A DNA stretch of 64,000 nucleotides. It comes from Bin87 sp965221295. GTDB taxonomy: Bacteria; Chloroflexota; Dehalococcoidia; Lucifugimonadales; UBA3495. Below are positions 8,488 to 16,842 of this stretch, piece by piece. The translations under genes and the position numbers were made by a program. Location: positions 124,001 through 188,000 of the forward strand of contig OZ244879.1 of NCBI GenBank assembly GCA_965221295.1. Reading direction: 5' to 3'. Position 1 is the stretch's first letter, and each line of letters begins with the position of its first letter. The notes beneath the pieces are model-generated. The model saw only the letters and a program-made list of their open reading frames with translations, did not search any database and was not told the DNA's origin.

Positions 8488-9109
8488 CGGCCGCGCGTTG
8501 CGGTCGTCGAGATTGCCGCGCTTCGCTCGCAATGACAGAGGGGGGAATGGCTCGCAATGACAGAGGGGGGAATGGCTCGCAATGACAGGTGGGGGACGCT
8601 CGTGGTGACTATAGCATCAGTCATTGCGAGGCGCGCCCCTTTAACCTGTCATTGCGAGGAGCGCCAGCGACGCGGCAATCCCGGCGCCTGGGCGAACGGC
8701 CGTTGGGGCGGGGGAGGCGAACGGCCGCTGGTTGCGGTCGTCGAGATTGCCGCGCTTCGCTAGCAATGACAGGGTGGGAAGGCTCGCGATGACAAGTGGG
8801 GAAGGGCTCGTGGTGACTATAGCATCAGTCATTGCGAGGCGCGCCCCTTTAACCTGTCATTGCGAGGAGCGTTAGCGACGCGGCAATCCCGATGCCTGGG
8901 CGAACGGCCGTTGGGGCGGGGGAGGCGAACGGCCGCTGGTTGCGGTCGTCGAGATTGCCGCGCTTCGCTCGCAATGACAGGGTGGGAAGGGCTCGCGATG
9001 ACAAGTGGGGAAGGGCTCGCGGTAACCATAGCAACTGTCATTGCGAGGAGCGATAGCGACGCGGCAATCCCGATGCCTGGGCGAACGGCCGCCGGGTCGG
9101 AGGGCGGGG
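8488..9109. repeat. Right half-element, two full elements and a left half-element
   Basis: 8488-8537 is the right half whose partner is at 8084. Two short TIR units (CTCGCAATGACAGAGGGGGGAATGG) follow. Full 125-bp elements lie at 8647-8771 and 8855-8979, exactly 208 bp apart with similar spacers. A left half starts at 9036 and ends near 9109 in the G-rich centre; its counterpart right half appears at 12553, beyond the phage genes. Each full copy carries two GCGAACGGCCG boxes around the G-rich spacer. No gene seen from 8457 to 9235. Confidence 0.9.
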
Positions 9110-9235
9110 GAGGGCCGGGGGCCGTGGGGCGGAGGGCGGACCGGCGGGCGGCCATCGGAACGCGGTGACCTTCAGGCCGTTGACGCCTGCGCATTGGAAC
9201 GGTTAGTCTGTACATACGTTCGCTGTTTTTGGCGA

Positions 9236-9547
9236 ATGAATTTTTTGCCGCGCGCCGTTCATTGGCGCGTGCGCCAGGAGTTCGTGCACGTGTTGCATTG
9301 TCGTCGTTGTGAATCCGAGTCGCTGCTGGAACTGGTGAGGTTGGCCGGCGGCGACCATACGGTGTACCGCTGCCGGGACTGCGGGTTCCTGTTCAGTCCC
9401 CCCGACGGGTCGGCGGGCGCCGCAGAGATCGAGGCGTCGCCGCTGGGAGCCGACGGGCCGGACGTGCTGCGTCGCCGGGCCCAGGCCGCCGCCTCGCGTC
9501 GCCAGGCGCAGGTTGCCGCCGTGCAGCCGCGTCAGGGCTGGAGGTAG
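9236..9547 (+). CDS. Small zinc-ribbon-like protein
   Basis: 103 residues. Two CxxC knuckles (LHCRRCES at ~26 and YRCRDCGF at ~49) separated by ~20 residues indicate a zinc ribbon; the C-terminal half is a basic Ala/Arg/Gln-rich tail. No enzyme motif. It precedes the terminase gene and may be a phage-derived accessory protein. The start is the first ATG after the repeat region; an in-frame GTG at 9284-9290 is also possible, since no clear ribosome site is visible. Confidence 0.5.
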   Translation: MNFLPRAVHWRVRQEFVHVLHCRRCESESLLELVRLAGGDHTVYRCRDCGFLFSPPDGSAGAAEIEASPLGADGPDVLRRRAQAAASRRQAQVAAVQPRQGWR

Positions 9548-9696
9548 CGCTGGCCGGGACGGGGACGGACGCATGCAATGACGCCGGCGCGTCTTCAGCT
9601 ACCGGCGGCGACGCGACCCGCCCGGCCACCGTCATCGAACCCACTCGGTTCGCAGAGGAGGTTCTGAGAGTCACTCTATGGGAGAAGCAACGGGAC

Positions 9697-11118
9697 GTGC
9701 TGGAGGCAGTGCGGCGGGAGCGGCGCGTGGCGGTGAAGTCGGGCAACGGCCTGGGCAAGGGCTTCACAGCGGCGGTGGCCGTGCTGTGGTACCTGCACAG
9801 CCACGACCCGGGCATCGTGCTCAGCACGGCGCCCACCTTCCGCCAGGTGCGGCACGTGCTGTGGCGTCAGATCCACCGCCTGCACCGGCGGGCCGCCGAC
9901 ACCCTGGGCGGCCGCCTGCTCAGCGTCCGTTGGGACCTCTCCGAGGATAGGTACGCCCTGGGGCTGTCGGCCGACGGCGCCGACCAGTTCCAGGGCTTCC
10001 ACTGCGAGAACGTGTTGGTCGTAGTCGACGAAGCTGAGGGCGTGGAGGAGGAGATCTACGAGGCGGTGGACTCCGTGATGACCTCGCGCAATCCCACCCT
10101 GCTGCTGATCGGCAATCCCACCACCACCGACGGGGCCTTCCATCGCGCCTTTCACCAGGAGCGCGGCATCTACGAGACCATCACCATATCGGCGCTGGAG
10201 TCGCCCAACGTGCGGGAGGGCCGGGTCGTGATCCCCGGCCTGACCACGGCCCAGTGGGTTGAGGAACGACGCATCGTCTGGGGCGAACGCAGCGACCGGT
10301 ACCGGGCCCGGGTGCTGGGCGAATTTCCCGAACGTGGCGAGGACAACCTCATCGCCATGGCCGACATCGAGGCGGCGGTGTACGAAACGGCCGCCCGCGA
10401 GGAGCCGGCGCCGGGCGGGACCACCGGTTCGGGCCATCCATCCCGCGGCGCCGACGTGACTGCCTTGCCCGAAGCGTCGCCTCCCGGAGCCACTTCGCAA
10501 GTAGCGTTCCCTGAGGGAGCATTGCCTCAAGGAGTATTCCCTCACGGAGCCTTCCCTCACGGAACCTACGCATCGGCCGGCCCTGGCGCGTCGCGCGTGG
10601 TGATCGGTGTGGACGTGGCCCGATTCGGCAGCGACCGCAGCGTGGTGTTGGCGCGGCGCGGCGACCGGGTGGTGTCGATCCAGGCGTTCTCGCGCATCGA
10701 CACCATGGCCACGGCCGGCCAGGTGGTGGTTGCGGTACGGGAGTTCCGGCCGGATCTGGTGCACGTGGACGAGATCGGCGTGGGAGCCGGGCTGTTGGAT
10801 CGCCTGCGCGAGCAGGGCATACCCGCCCGGGGCGTCAACGTCGCCCAAAGCCCGCGCCGGGACTTCACCTGCGCCAACCTGCGGGCCGAGGGATACCAGT
10901 CGTTGGCCCGCCGGTTCCGCGACCGCCGCATCCGCATACCTCGGGACGCCGAACTGGTGGCGGAGTTGGCGACGCTGCGCTACCGGTACGACAGCCAGGG
11001 CCGACTGCTGATGGAGAGCAAGGACAGCCTGCGCCGGCGCGGTGGCCGGTCTCCCGACAAGGCCGACGCGCTGATGCTGGCCTTCCTCGACGACGAGCCG
11101 GATGAATTCTTTCGCTGA
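9697..11118 (+). CDS. Phage terminase large subunit
   Basis: DNA-packaging motor subunit with an N-terminal ATPase and a C-terminal RNase H-like nuclease. Seen: a Walker A-like AVKSGNGLGKGF (Gly replaces the usual Ser/Thr after Lys), Walker B VLVVVDEAEG, coupling motif LLLIGNPT, nuclease acids in VVIGVDVARFGSDRS, LVHVDEIGVGAG and DKADALMLAF. A ~65-residue Gly/Pro/Ala linker rich in FPHGA/FPEGA repeats splits the two domains. 473 residues from GTG 9697, but the same frame is open upstream and encodes family-like sequence (LWEKQRDVLEAV), so the native start is uncertain. Followed by a portal gene; no capsid or tail gene nearby. Confidence 0.9.
   Translation: MLEAVRRERRVAVKSGNGLGKGFTAAVAVLWYLHSHDPGIVLSTAPTFRQVRHVLWRQIHRLHRRAADTLGGRLLSVRWDLSEDRYALGLSADGADQFQGFHCENVLVVVDEAEGVEEEIYEAVDSVMTSRNPTLLLIGNPTTTDGAFHRAFHQERGIYETITISALESPNVREGRVVIPGLTTAQWVEERRIVWGERSDRYRARVLGEFPERGEDNLIAMADIEAAVYETAAREEPAPGGTTGSGHPSRGADVTALPEASPPGATSQVAFPEGALPQGVFPHGAFPHGTYASAGPGASRVVIGVDVARFGSDRSVVLARRGDRVVSIQAFSRIDTMATAGQVVVAVREFRPDLVHVDEIGVGAGLLDRLREQGIPARGVNVAQSPRRDFTCANLRAEGYQSLARRFRDRRIRIPRDAELVAELATLRYRYDSQGRLLMESKDSLRRRGGRSPDKADALMLAFLDDEPDEFFR
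10470..10570 (+). repeat. Degenerate 15-bp in-frame tandem repeat in terminase linker
   Basis: Units of the form TTCCCTCACGGAGCC repeat about six times with decay, encoding FPEGA-LPQGV-FPHGA-FPHGT. The 15-bp period keeps the frame and lengthens the interdomain linker. Confidence 0.8.
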
Positions 11119-11241
11119 TTGCTCAGGCCGGAAAATCACGCTGGCCGGGTGATCACGCTGGCCAGGCGGTCACGCCGATTGCGTGCGACCGGCGCGTCGC
11201 CCTGCCGGCGCCAACCATAGCATTGAGGAGAACGCAAGAAC

Positions 11242-12546
11242 ATGATGGGAATCAGTAAGCTGGTGCAAACGTTCGCCAGGGGGAATGACGACGCTAGGGG
11301 AAATGACGACGCCAGAGCGAACGGCGCTACGAGAAACGGTGGAGTATTGGACGGCGCCGGCGTCGCGCGACGGGCGAACCGGGCCGCCGCGTCCTTCGAC
11401 CGGCTCGGAGTGAACGTGGCGGCGGGAATGGGCGCCGGCGCCGAGGGCTGGGCGCATCCGGAATACGGGCGGTACATGGCCACCTCGCCGTCGGTGTACT
11501 CCGCAGTCCGGCTGCGAGCGGAGGCGGTGACGCGGCCGCCGCTGCGGGTGTATCGGGTGGACGACGACGGCCGCCGCGCGCCGGCGCCGCCGTCGCATCC
11601 GGTGGCGCGCCTGCTGGAGCGGGTCAACCCCTGGTACACCCGCGCCGACCTGTGGCGGGCGACGGAGATCTACCTGTGTCTGTGGGGATCGGCATTCTGG
11701 GCAATTGAACACGGCGAGGACGGCGAGCCGGAACTGTGGCCGCTGCGTCCCGACCGGATGGCGGTGATCCCCGACCGTCGGCGATACGCGCGGGGCTTCG
11801 TGTACCGGGGCGGACCGCACGACCTGCCCAGCGAGCAGGTGGCGTACACGCCGGAAGAGGTGGTGTGGCTGCGTTACTTCAACCCTCTGGAGGAGCTGGC
11901 CGGCCTCTCGCCGTTGGCTCCGGCGCGGCTGTCCGCGGACATGGGACACGAGGGCCTGCACTTCAACCGTCACCTGCTGCGCAACTCGGCGCGTCCCGAC
12001 TTCCTGCTGCTGACCAACCACGAGCTGAACGACACCGAGCTTGAGGACTTCTACGCCCGGTGGGAACAGCGCTATCAAGGCCCCGGGAACGCCCACCGTC
12101 CGGCGGTGGCCTCCGCCGTGCGCGACGTAAAGACGCTGGGTCTATCCCACCGCGACATCGACTTCATCCAGGGCTTGCGCTGGAGTCTCGAGGAGGTGAG
12201 CCGGACGTATGGCGTGCCCAAGGTGCTGCTGGGCGACTTCGAGCGGGCGACCTATGCCAACGTGCAAGCGTCGGAGCGGTTGTTCTGGCGAAACACCGTG
12301 GTGCCGGAAATCAGGTTCCTAGAGGATCAGATGAACCGGGCCCTGCTGCCCAAGTTGGGGTACCCCCAGCTGACCGTCGAGTTCGACGTGTCGGTGATCG
12401 AAGCGCTGCAGGAGGATGAGAACAGCCGGGTGCAACGTGAGTCGGCGCTGCTGGACCGGGGCGTCCTCACCATCAACGAGGTGCGCCGGGAACGCAACTT
12501 GCCCGAGGTGCCTTGGGGCGATGGCCCGCACGGGAGCGCCCCCTGA
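11242..12546 (+). CDS. HK97-family phage portal protein
   Basis: 434 residues with GAGGAG ahead of the ATG. Family features in order: YMATSPSVYSAVRLRAEAVTRPPLRVY, LWRATEIYLCLWGSAFW, PLRPDRMAVIPD, VVWLRYFNPLEELAGLSPL, the long clip/stem region, SRTYGVPKVLLGDFERATYANVQASERLFW and NEVRRERNLPEVPWGD. All are typical of HK97-type portals that form the dodecameric ring for DNA entry. The N terminus has a short repetitive Asn/Asp/Ala/Arg tract (GNDDARGNDDARANG). Ends one base before a right-half repeat element. With the terminase it forms a two-gene phage remnant. Confidence 0.93.
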   Translation: MMGISKLVQTFARGNDDARGNDDARANGATRNGGVLDGAGVARRANRAAASFDRLGVNVAAGMGAGAEGWAHPEYGRYMATSPSVYSAVRLRAEAVTRPPLRVYRVDDDGRRAPAPPSHPVARLLERVNPWYTRADLWRATEIYLCLWGSAFWAIEHGEDGEPELWPLRPDRMAVIPDRRRYARGFVYRGGPHDLPSEQVAYTPEEVVWLRYFNPLEELAGLSPLAPARLSADMGHEGLHFNRHLLRNSARPDFLLLTNHELNDTELEDFYARWEQRYQGPGNAHRPAVASAVRDVKTLGLSHRDIDFIQGLRWSLEEVSRTYGVPKVLLGDFERATYANVQASERLFWRNTVVPEIRFLEDQMNRALLPKLGYPQLTVEFDVSVIEALQEDENSRVQRESALLDRGVLTINEVRRERNLPEVPWGDGPHGSAP

Positions 12547-12552
12547 CCTGGC

Positions 12553-12619
12553 CGGGGGAGGAGGGCGGAGCGCCGCGCGTTGCGGTCCACGAGATTGCCG
12601 CGCTTCGCTCGCAATGACA
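12553..12619. repeat. Right half of a split palindromic element
   Basis: GGGCGGAGCGCCGCGCGTTGCGG then CACGAGATTGCCGCGC and the CTCGCAATGACAG terminus. It matches the right half of the element family and complements the left half at 9036-9109, on the other side of the terminase/portal block. Confidence 0.8.
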
Positions 12620-12639
12620 GTTGGGGAAGGGTTTGCATC

Positions 12640-13285
12640 CACAGTTAAGGAAGGGCTTGCGGCGACAGCGGCAAGAGGCGAGGCGCGCCGCCCTCAACTG
12701 TCATTGCGAGGCCGCAGGCCGTGGCAATCCCGACGCCTGGGCGAACGGCCGCCGGGGACGGGGGGCGATGGGCGAACGGCCGCGCGTTGCGGTCGCCGAG
12801 ATTGCCGCGCTTCGCTCGCAATGGCAGTTTAAGGAAGGGCTTGCATTGACAGTTAAGGAAGGGCTTGCGGCGACAGCGGCAAGAGGCGAGGCGCGCCGCC
12901 CCCAACTGTCATTGCGAGGCCGCAGGCCGTGGCAATCCCGACGCCTGGGCGAACGGCCGCCGGGGACGGGGGGCGATGGGCGAACGGCCGCGCGTTGCGG
13001 TCGCCGAGATTGCCGCGCTTCGCTCGCAATGACAGTTTAAGGAAGGGCTTGCATTGACAGTTAAGGAAGGGCTTGCGGCGACAGCTGCAAGAAGCGAGGC
13101 GCGCCGCCCCCAACTGTCATTGCGCGGCGCGCTCCTCAACTGTCATTGCGCGGCGCGCCGCCCCCGACTGTCATTGCGAGGCCGCAGGCCGTGGCAATCC
13201 CGACGCCTGGGCGAACGGCCGCCGGGGGCGAGGGGCCGGGGGGAGGAGGGCGGAGCGCTGCTCGCAATGAGCGGTTGCGCCCGCG
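12640..13285. repeat. 208-bp tandem array of palindromic elements
   Basis: A 208-bp unit (element of ~128 bp plus a spacer containing AGTTAAGGAAGGGCTTGC and GGCGACAGCGGCAAGA) is present slightly more than twice: repeat marks AAGAGGCGAG recur at 12673, 12881 and, altered, 13089. Elements lie at 12699-12826 and 12907-13034, then a short run of bare termini (CAACTGTCATTGCGCGGCGCG, twice) and a deleted element at 13168-13270. Open frames on both strands are repeat translations. No gene seen from 12547 to 13366. Confidence 0.9.
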
Positions 13286-13366
13286 CCCGTGGGTGATCCA
13301 GCCATCCGGTCTTTGCCAGAAGGGCGGCGACCGGGCCGCCGTTCTGGCGATACAGTCGGTCGGTGG

Positions 13367-15016
13367 CTATTGCGCTCGGGGCCCCTTAGTGATTGGGGCC
13401 CGGCCAATGGAGCCGTCGGGGTTGATTACCAATCCGGAGTACGGGGCAACCTTCTCGTTGTAGATTTCGACGATTTCCTGGCCACTGTCCGGGTAGCCCA
13501 AGCGACGCACCCAACCGGGCAGCACGTGTTCAGGCAGCGCCACCAGATTGATGTGCCGGTAGGTTTCCTCGTTGAATGGCTGCGGAGTGACCCCGAGGCG
13601 TCTGTTGGCCTCCACGGCGAAGACATTTTGGAAGGGAGCCAGGCGCAGGGCCTCCAGTTCCATCTTCGCTCCTTCCTCGATGATGATCTGCTGGAGGTCT
13701 TCGGGCAATTCGTCCCAGATCTCCTTGTTGATGACGTTGTTGGTGTAACCGAAACCGATCAACGGCCCGGCCATGTAGTCGGAAACCTCAAACAGGTTGC
13801 CAGTTACGCCCAAAAGGGCAGTGGTGGTGGTGGCGTCCACGGTCCCGATTTGCAAAGCGGTGTAGATTTCGGAGACACTCAACTCCACGGGTTCCGCGTT
13901 CATGCCCCTGATGAAATCCGACAAAGCCGCCGCGTGCGTGCGTATCTTGCGTCCCTCGAAATCCGCCAGGGTGGCCAGGGGTTCCCTGCTGAAGAACCAC
14001 TGGTCGGAACCGGCGAACCAGTTGCGGTTCACCACCGGGCCGCCGGTGATGTCCAGCAACATCCGGTCGATGTCTGGCGCCAGGTCGGTGAGGATCAAGT
14101 AGGACGTTTCCCAGTCGCTGGGCACTCCCCAAAGGGACTGCACCTCCAGGCCGGGTTGAGATCCCGCCACGTATCCGGTGTAGATGTTGACCATGTCCAG
14201 CGATCCGTCGGCCACCTGGCTCAGGGAACTCGGACCATCCAATCCCAATTCCACGAAAGAAGACACTGACAACTGCACCTGACCATTGGTGCGTCGCGCC
14301 AGATTAGGCGCCCAATAGCTCTGCAACAAGACGCACGTGGGCAGCCTGCGGTCGATGCACACATGCTGAATCTCAAACTGCTCTCCCGAAGATGTCAGTT
14401 CTGTGGGGTTGGTTAGGTTGGCCTTTTCGATCAGGTCGCGGTAATAGTCGCTCTCGTAGATGAACGTGTGCTCCGGCGCGCCGGTCAAGCCGGCCATCGC
14501 CGCCGCCGAGGCCTGTAGGAACAAGGGTTCGGGCACGCTGAACATCAGCGATTCATGGGGCGGTGGCCCGAGCAGTTGCGTCGTATCTCCCACGAAAATG
14601 GCGCCCGGCCCGCCGGCGTGTTCTTCCGCGTACTGCATCAAGGCGTCCTGTTCTTGATTGACCGCCGCAGTCGGGGCAGGTTCCGGCGTGGGAGATGGTT
14701 CGACGTTGGGCATCGGCGTTGCCGTCGGTTCCGCGGGCGCCGGGGTCGGCTCTGCGGGCGCGGCCGTAGGATCCGCCGGCGCCGCCGTGGGTTCGGCCGG
14801 CTCGGCAGTGGGCTCTGCCGGCGCCGTGGTGGGTTCCGCCGGCGCGGTGGTGGGCGCTACTGCGGCGGGTTCGGGATCCGGTTGTTCGCTAGCGCAGGCC
14901 ACCGTTCCAATCAACAGGACCAGAGCCAGGGCCGCCACCAGCAAAACGCCCAGGTTCCATCGCTTTACATGAATCCGCTTCTCATCAGTCAAGGTGGTCA
15001 TAAACAGGGTGGTCAT
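13367..15016 (-). CDS. TRAP transporter substrate-binding lipoprotein (DctP-like)
   Basis: 549 residues. An N-terminal lipoprotein-type signal (VLLVAALALVLLIGTVAC-A) with Cys at ~41 would anchor it outside the membrane. A ~60-residue tether of Pro/Ala/Glu/Thr heptads (TAPAEPT-like, about eight) follows. The binding domain spans ~180-530, with DctP features NLARRTNGQVQLSV, LSQVADGSLDMVN, DFEGRKIRTHAA, LSVSEIYTALQIGTVDAT, NVINKEIWDELPEDLQQII. It captures organic acids or similar solutes for a TRAP permease, but no permease genes lie nearby, so it is an orphan. GAGGAAG precedes the start. Confidence 0.88.
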   Translation of the reverse strand: MTTLFMTTLTDEKRIHVKRWNLGVLLVAALALVLLIGTVACASEQPDPEPAAVAPTTAPAEPTTAPAEPTAEPAEPTAAPADPTAAPAEPTPAPAEPTATPMPNVEPSPTPEPAPTAAVNQEQDALMQYAEEHAGGPGAIFVGDTTQLLGPPPHESLMFSVPEPLFLQASAAAMAGLTGAPEHTFIYESDYYRDLIEKANLTNPTELTSSGEQFEIQHVCIDRRLPTCVLLQSYWAPNLARRTNGQVQLSVSSFVELGLDGPSSLSQVADGSLDMVNIYTGYVAGSQPGLEVQSLWGVPSDWETSYLILTDLAPDIDRMLLDITGGPVVNRNWFAGSDQWFFSREPLATLADFEGRKIRTHAAALSDFIRGMNAEPVELSVSEIYTALQIGTVDATTTTALLGVTGNLFEVSDYMAGPLIGFGYTNNVINKEIWDELPEDLQQIIIEEGAKMELEALRLAPFQNVFAVEANRRLGVTPQPFNEETYRHINLVALPEHVLPGWVRRLGYPDSGQEIVEIYNEKVAPYSGLVINPDGSIGRAPITKGPRAQ

Positions 15017-15070
15017 ACTTTCTTCCTCTGCAGGTCGTTTTCGTCGTTCCCCTTCGATTCTGATATTGGT

Positions 15071-15790
15071 CTAGTCATTGTCGGCAATCGCCCGGCGCGC
15101 CCGCTGAAACACTGCATCCAACATTTCGCGGGTGAGCCGGCCGGTTTGGGTGTTCTGTTGGCTGGGGTGGTAGCTGGCGATGAGTAACGGGCCGCCATCG
15201 GGCAACTGGGTGGCGATGTTGTGGCCGAAGGGCGGTTTGCGTTCTGGCGGCGCGCGTCCGGCGTCGGCGTACGCTCGCAGGAAAGCGTCGAAGGCGATGC
15301 GGCCCAATACTACCACAACGCGCACATCAGTGAGCAACTGGATCTCGCGGACAAAGTACGGGCGGCAGGCGGCGAGTTCGTCGGGGCGGAGCTTGTTCTG
15401 CGGCGGCGCGCAACGGGCCGCCGCGGTGATCAGCGCGCCGGTGAGTTCCAAGCCGTCCCCCAGGCGAACCGATTCGGACTGATTGGCGAAACCCGCCCGG
15501 TGCAGCGCGCCGAACAGCCAGTCGCCGCTGCGGTCGCCGGTGAACATGCGACCAGTACGGTTGCCGCCGTGAGCGGCAGGGGCGAGGCCAACCACCAGCA
15601 GGCGAGCGTTGGGATCGCCAAACGCGGCCAGGGGGCGTCCCCAGTAATCCTCGTCGCGGTACATGCGGCGTTTGACCCGGGCCGTTTCCTCTCGCCATTC
15701 CACCAGGCGGGGGCAGGCGCGGCACACGATGACCTGTTCCTGCACCTCGGCGATACTGCCCTGGAACATACTTTTGGGCGAAGGCGTCAT
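15071..15790 (-). CDS. udgB: Uracil-DNA glycosylase, family 5 (UdgB-type)
   Basis: 239 residues. It removes uracil and other deaminated bases from DNA. Motif 1 is LAPAAHGGNRTGRMFTGD, where the polar Asp/Asn of family 4 is replaced, as in family-5 UdgB enzymes; motif 2 is SYHPSQQNTQTG. Four Cys (two in VCRACPRL, one in AARCAPP, one in AACRPYF) match the [4Fe-4S] ligands of this group. Length fits. Stand-alone gene; repair role follows from family knowledge. Confidence 0.93.
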   Translation of the reverse strand: MTPSPKSMFQGSIAEVQEQVIVCRACPRLVEWREETARVKRRMYRDEDYWGRPLAAFGDPNARLLVVGLAPAAHGGNRTGRMFTGDRSGDWLFGALHRAGFANQSESVRLGDGLELTGALITAAARCAPPQNKLRPDELAACRPYFVREIQLLTDVRVVVVLGRIAFDAFLRAYADAGRAPPERKPPFGHNIATQLPDGGPLLIASYHPSQQNTQTGRLTREMLDAVFQRARRAIADND

Positions 15791-15966
15791 GGGGCGGCTG
15801 GGGTTATCCGCATCCAGTTTGACATTGCGTCAAGCGGAGCGACGGAGGTTTACGCTGCACGAACGATGACTCACTCGTCCTGATATGGCCTGCCTGATAA
15901 GGCCCACGCTTCGGCAGCGATGGCGGGTTCCAGAAACGGGCGAAGCATGCACGGAAATTATGCTGA

Positions 15967-16842
15967 TCACCGTTGGAGGAACTTGATGATCTTGGGGTTC
16001 ACTGCCTCGGGGCGTTCCTGATGCATGAAGTGGCCGGTACCGGGAATGATGACCTTCTCCAACCCTCCCTTGAAGTACTTGTACATCCCCGAGCTCAGGA
16101 AGGATTCCAGCCGCCGGGGGCGGTCGCGGGTGCCGTGGAGCGCGAGGGTGGGAACCCTGATGGGGCCGGCCTCGATGATGGCCTGATCGGCGCGTACTTG
16201 ATCGTCCACTTGAGAGGCATCATAACGGGCGCGATAATAGCCCAGAGCCGCTTGCGCCACGCCGGGCTTGCGGAATGTGGACCGAATGCTCTCCAGAGCC
16301 TCAGCTGGTATGTCCCACTCTGGCGAGGCCCAGCGCCACCATTCTTCCACGAAGGCGTAATCATTGTGGGCGACCACCTCCTCGGCCCGAGGCATCTGGA
16401 AGAAGAACCCGTGCCAAGTTCCGTGCAGGTACTGGAAGTCCATGCTCAACTCGCGGTCAACCCGGCCCGACGCGATGGTAACCAGCTTGACGACCCGTTC
16501 GGGCGCCAAAGCGGTGGCTCCAACCACGGCGCCGGCTCCCCAGTCGTTGCCGATGAGGTATGCCCGCTCTGCTCCCAAGGCGCCGATGAGTTCCACGGCG
16601 TCCCGGGCCATTAGGGCCGAGTGGTACCGTCCGTCCCCGGGAGCCGCGGTTGGGGCATAGCCGCGCATGAAAGGCGCAACGGCGCGGAAACCGGCGGCCG
16701 CTAGGTCGGGCAACAGGTGGCGGAAGGAATAGGCATGGTCTGGGAACCCATGCAGGCAGATGGCCAGCGGGCCGTCACCCATTTCCAAGTAGTGAAAGTC
16801 GATGCCGTTGGCGAGAACCGAGCCAGCGCTGAATTCAGTCAT
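15967..16842 (-). CDS. Alpha/beta hydrolase, epoxide-hydrolase-like
   Basis: 291 residues. Oxyanion-hole motif HGFPDHAYSFRH, nucleophile elbow GNDWGAG with Asp as nucleophile, and the final catalytic His in PGTGHFMHQE: the arrangement of epoxide hydrolases and haloalkane dehalogenases. A W/F-rich cap domain (~residues 130-210) lies between. The start is the second of two adjacent ATGs, with GGGAG close by; it overlaps the end of the preceding gene by a few bases, so they are probably co-transcribed. Substrate unknown. Confidence 0.88.
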   Translation of the reverse strand: MTEFSAGSVLANGIDFHYLEMGDGPLAICLHGFPDHAYSFRHLLPDLAAAGFRAVAPFMRGYAPTAAPGDGRYHSALMARDAVELIGALGAERAYLIGNDWGAGAVVGATALAPERVVKLVTIASGRVDRELSMDFQYLHGTWHGFFFQMPRAEEVVAHNDYAFVEEWWRWASPEWDIPAEALESIRSTFRKPGVAQAALGYYRARYDASQVDDQVRADQAIIEAGPIRVPTLALHGTRDRPRRLESFLSSGMYKYFKGGLEKVIIPGTGHFMHQERPEAVNPKIIKFLQR

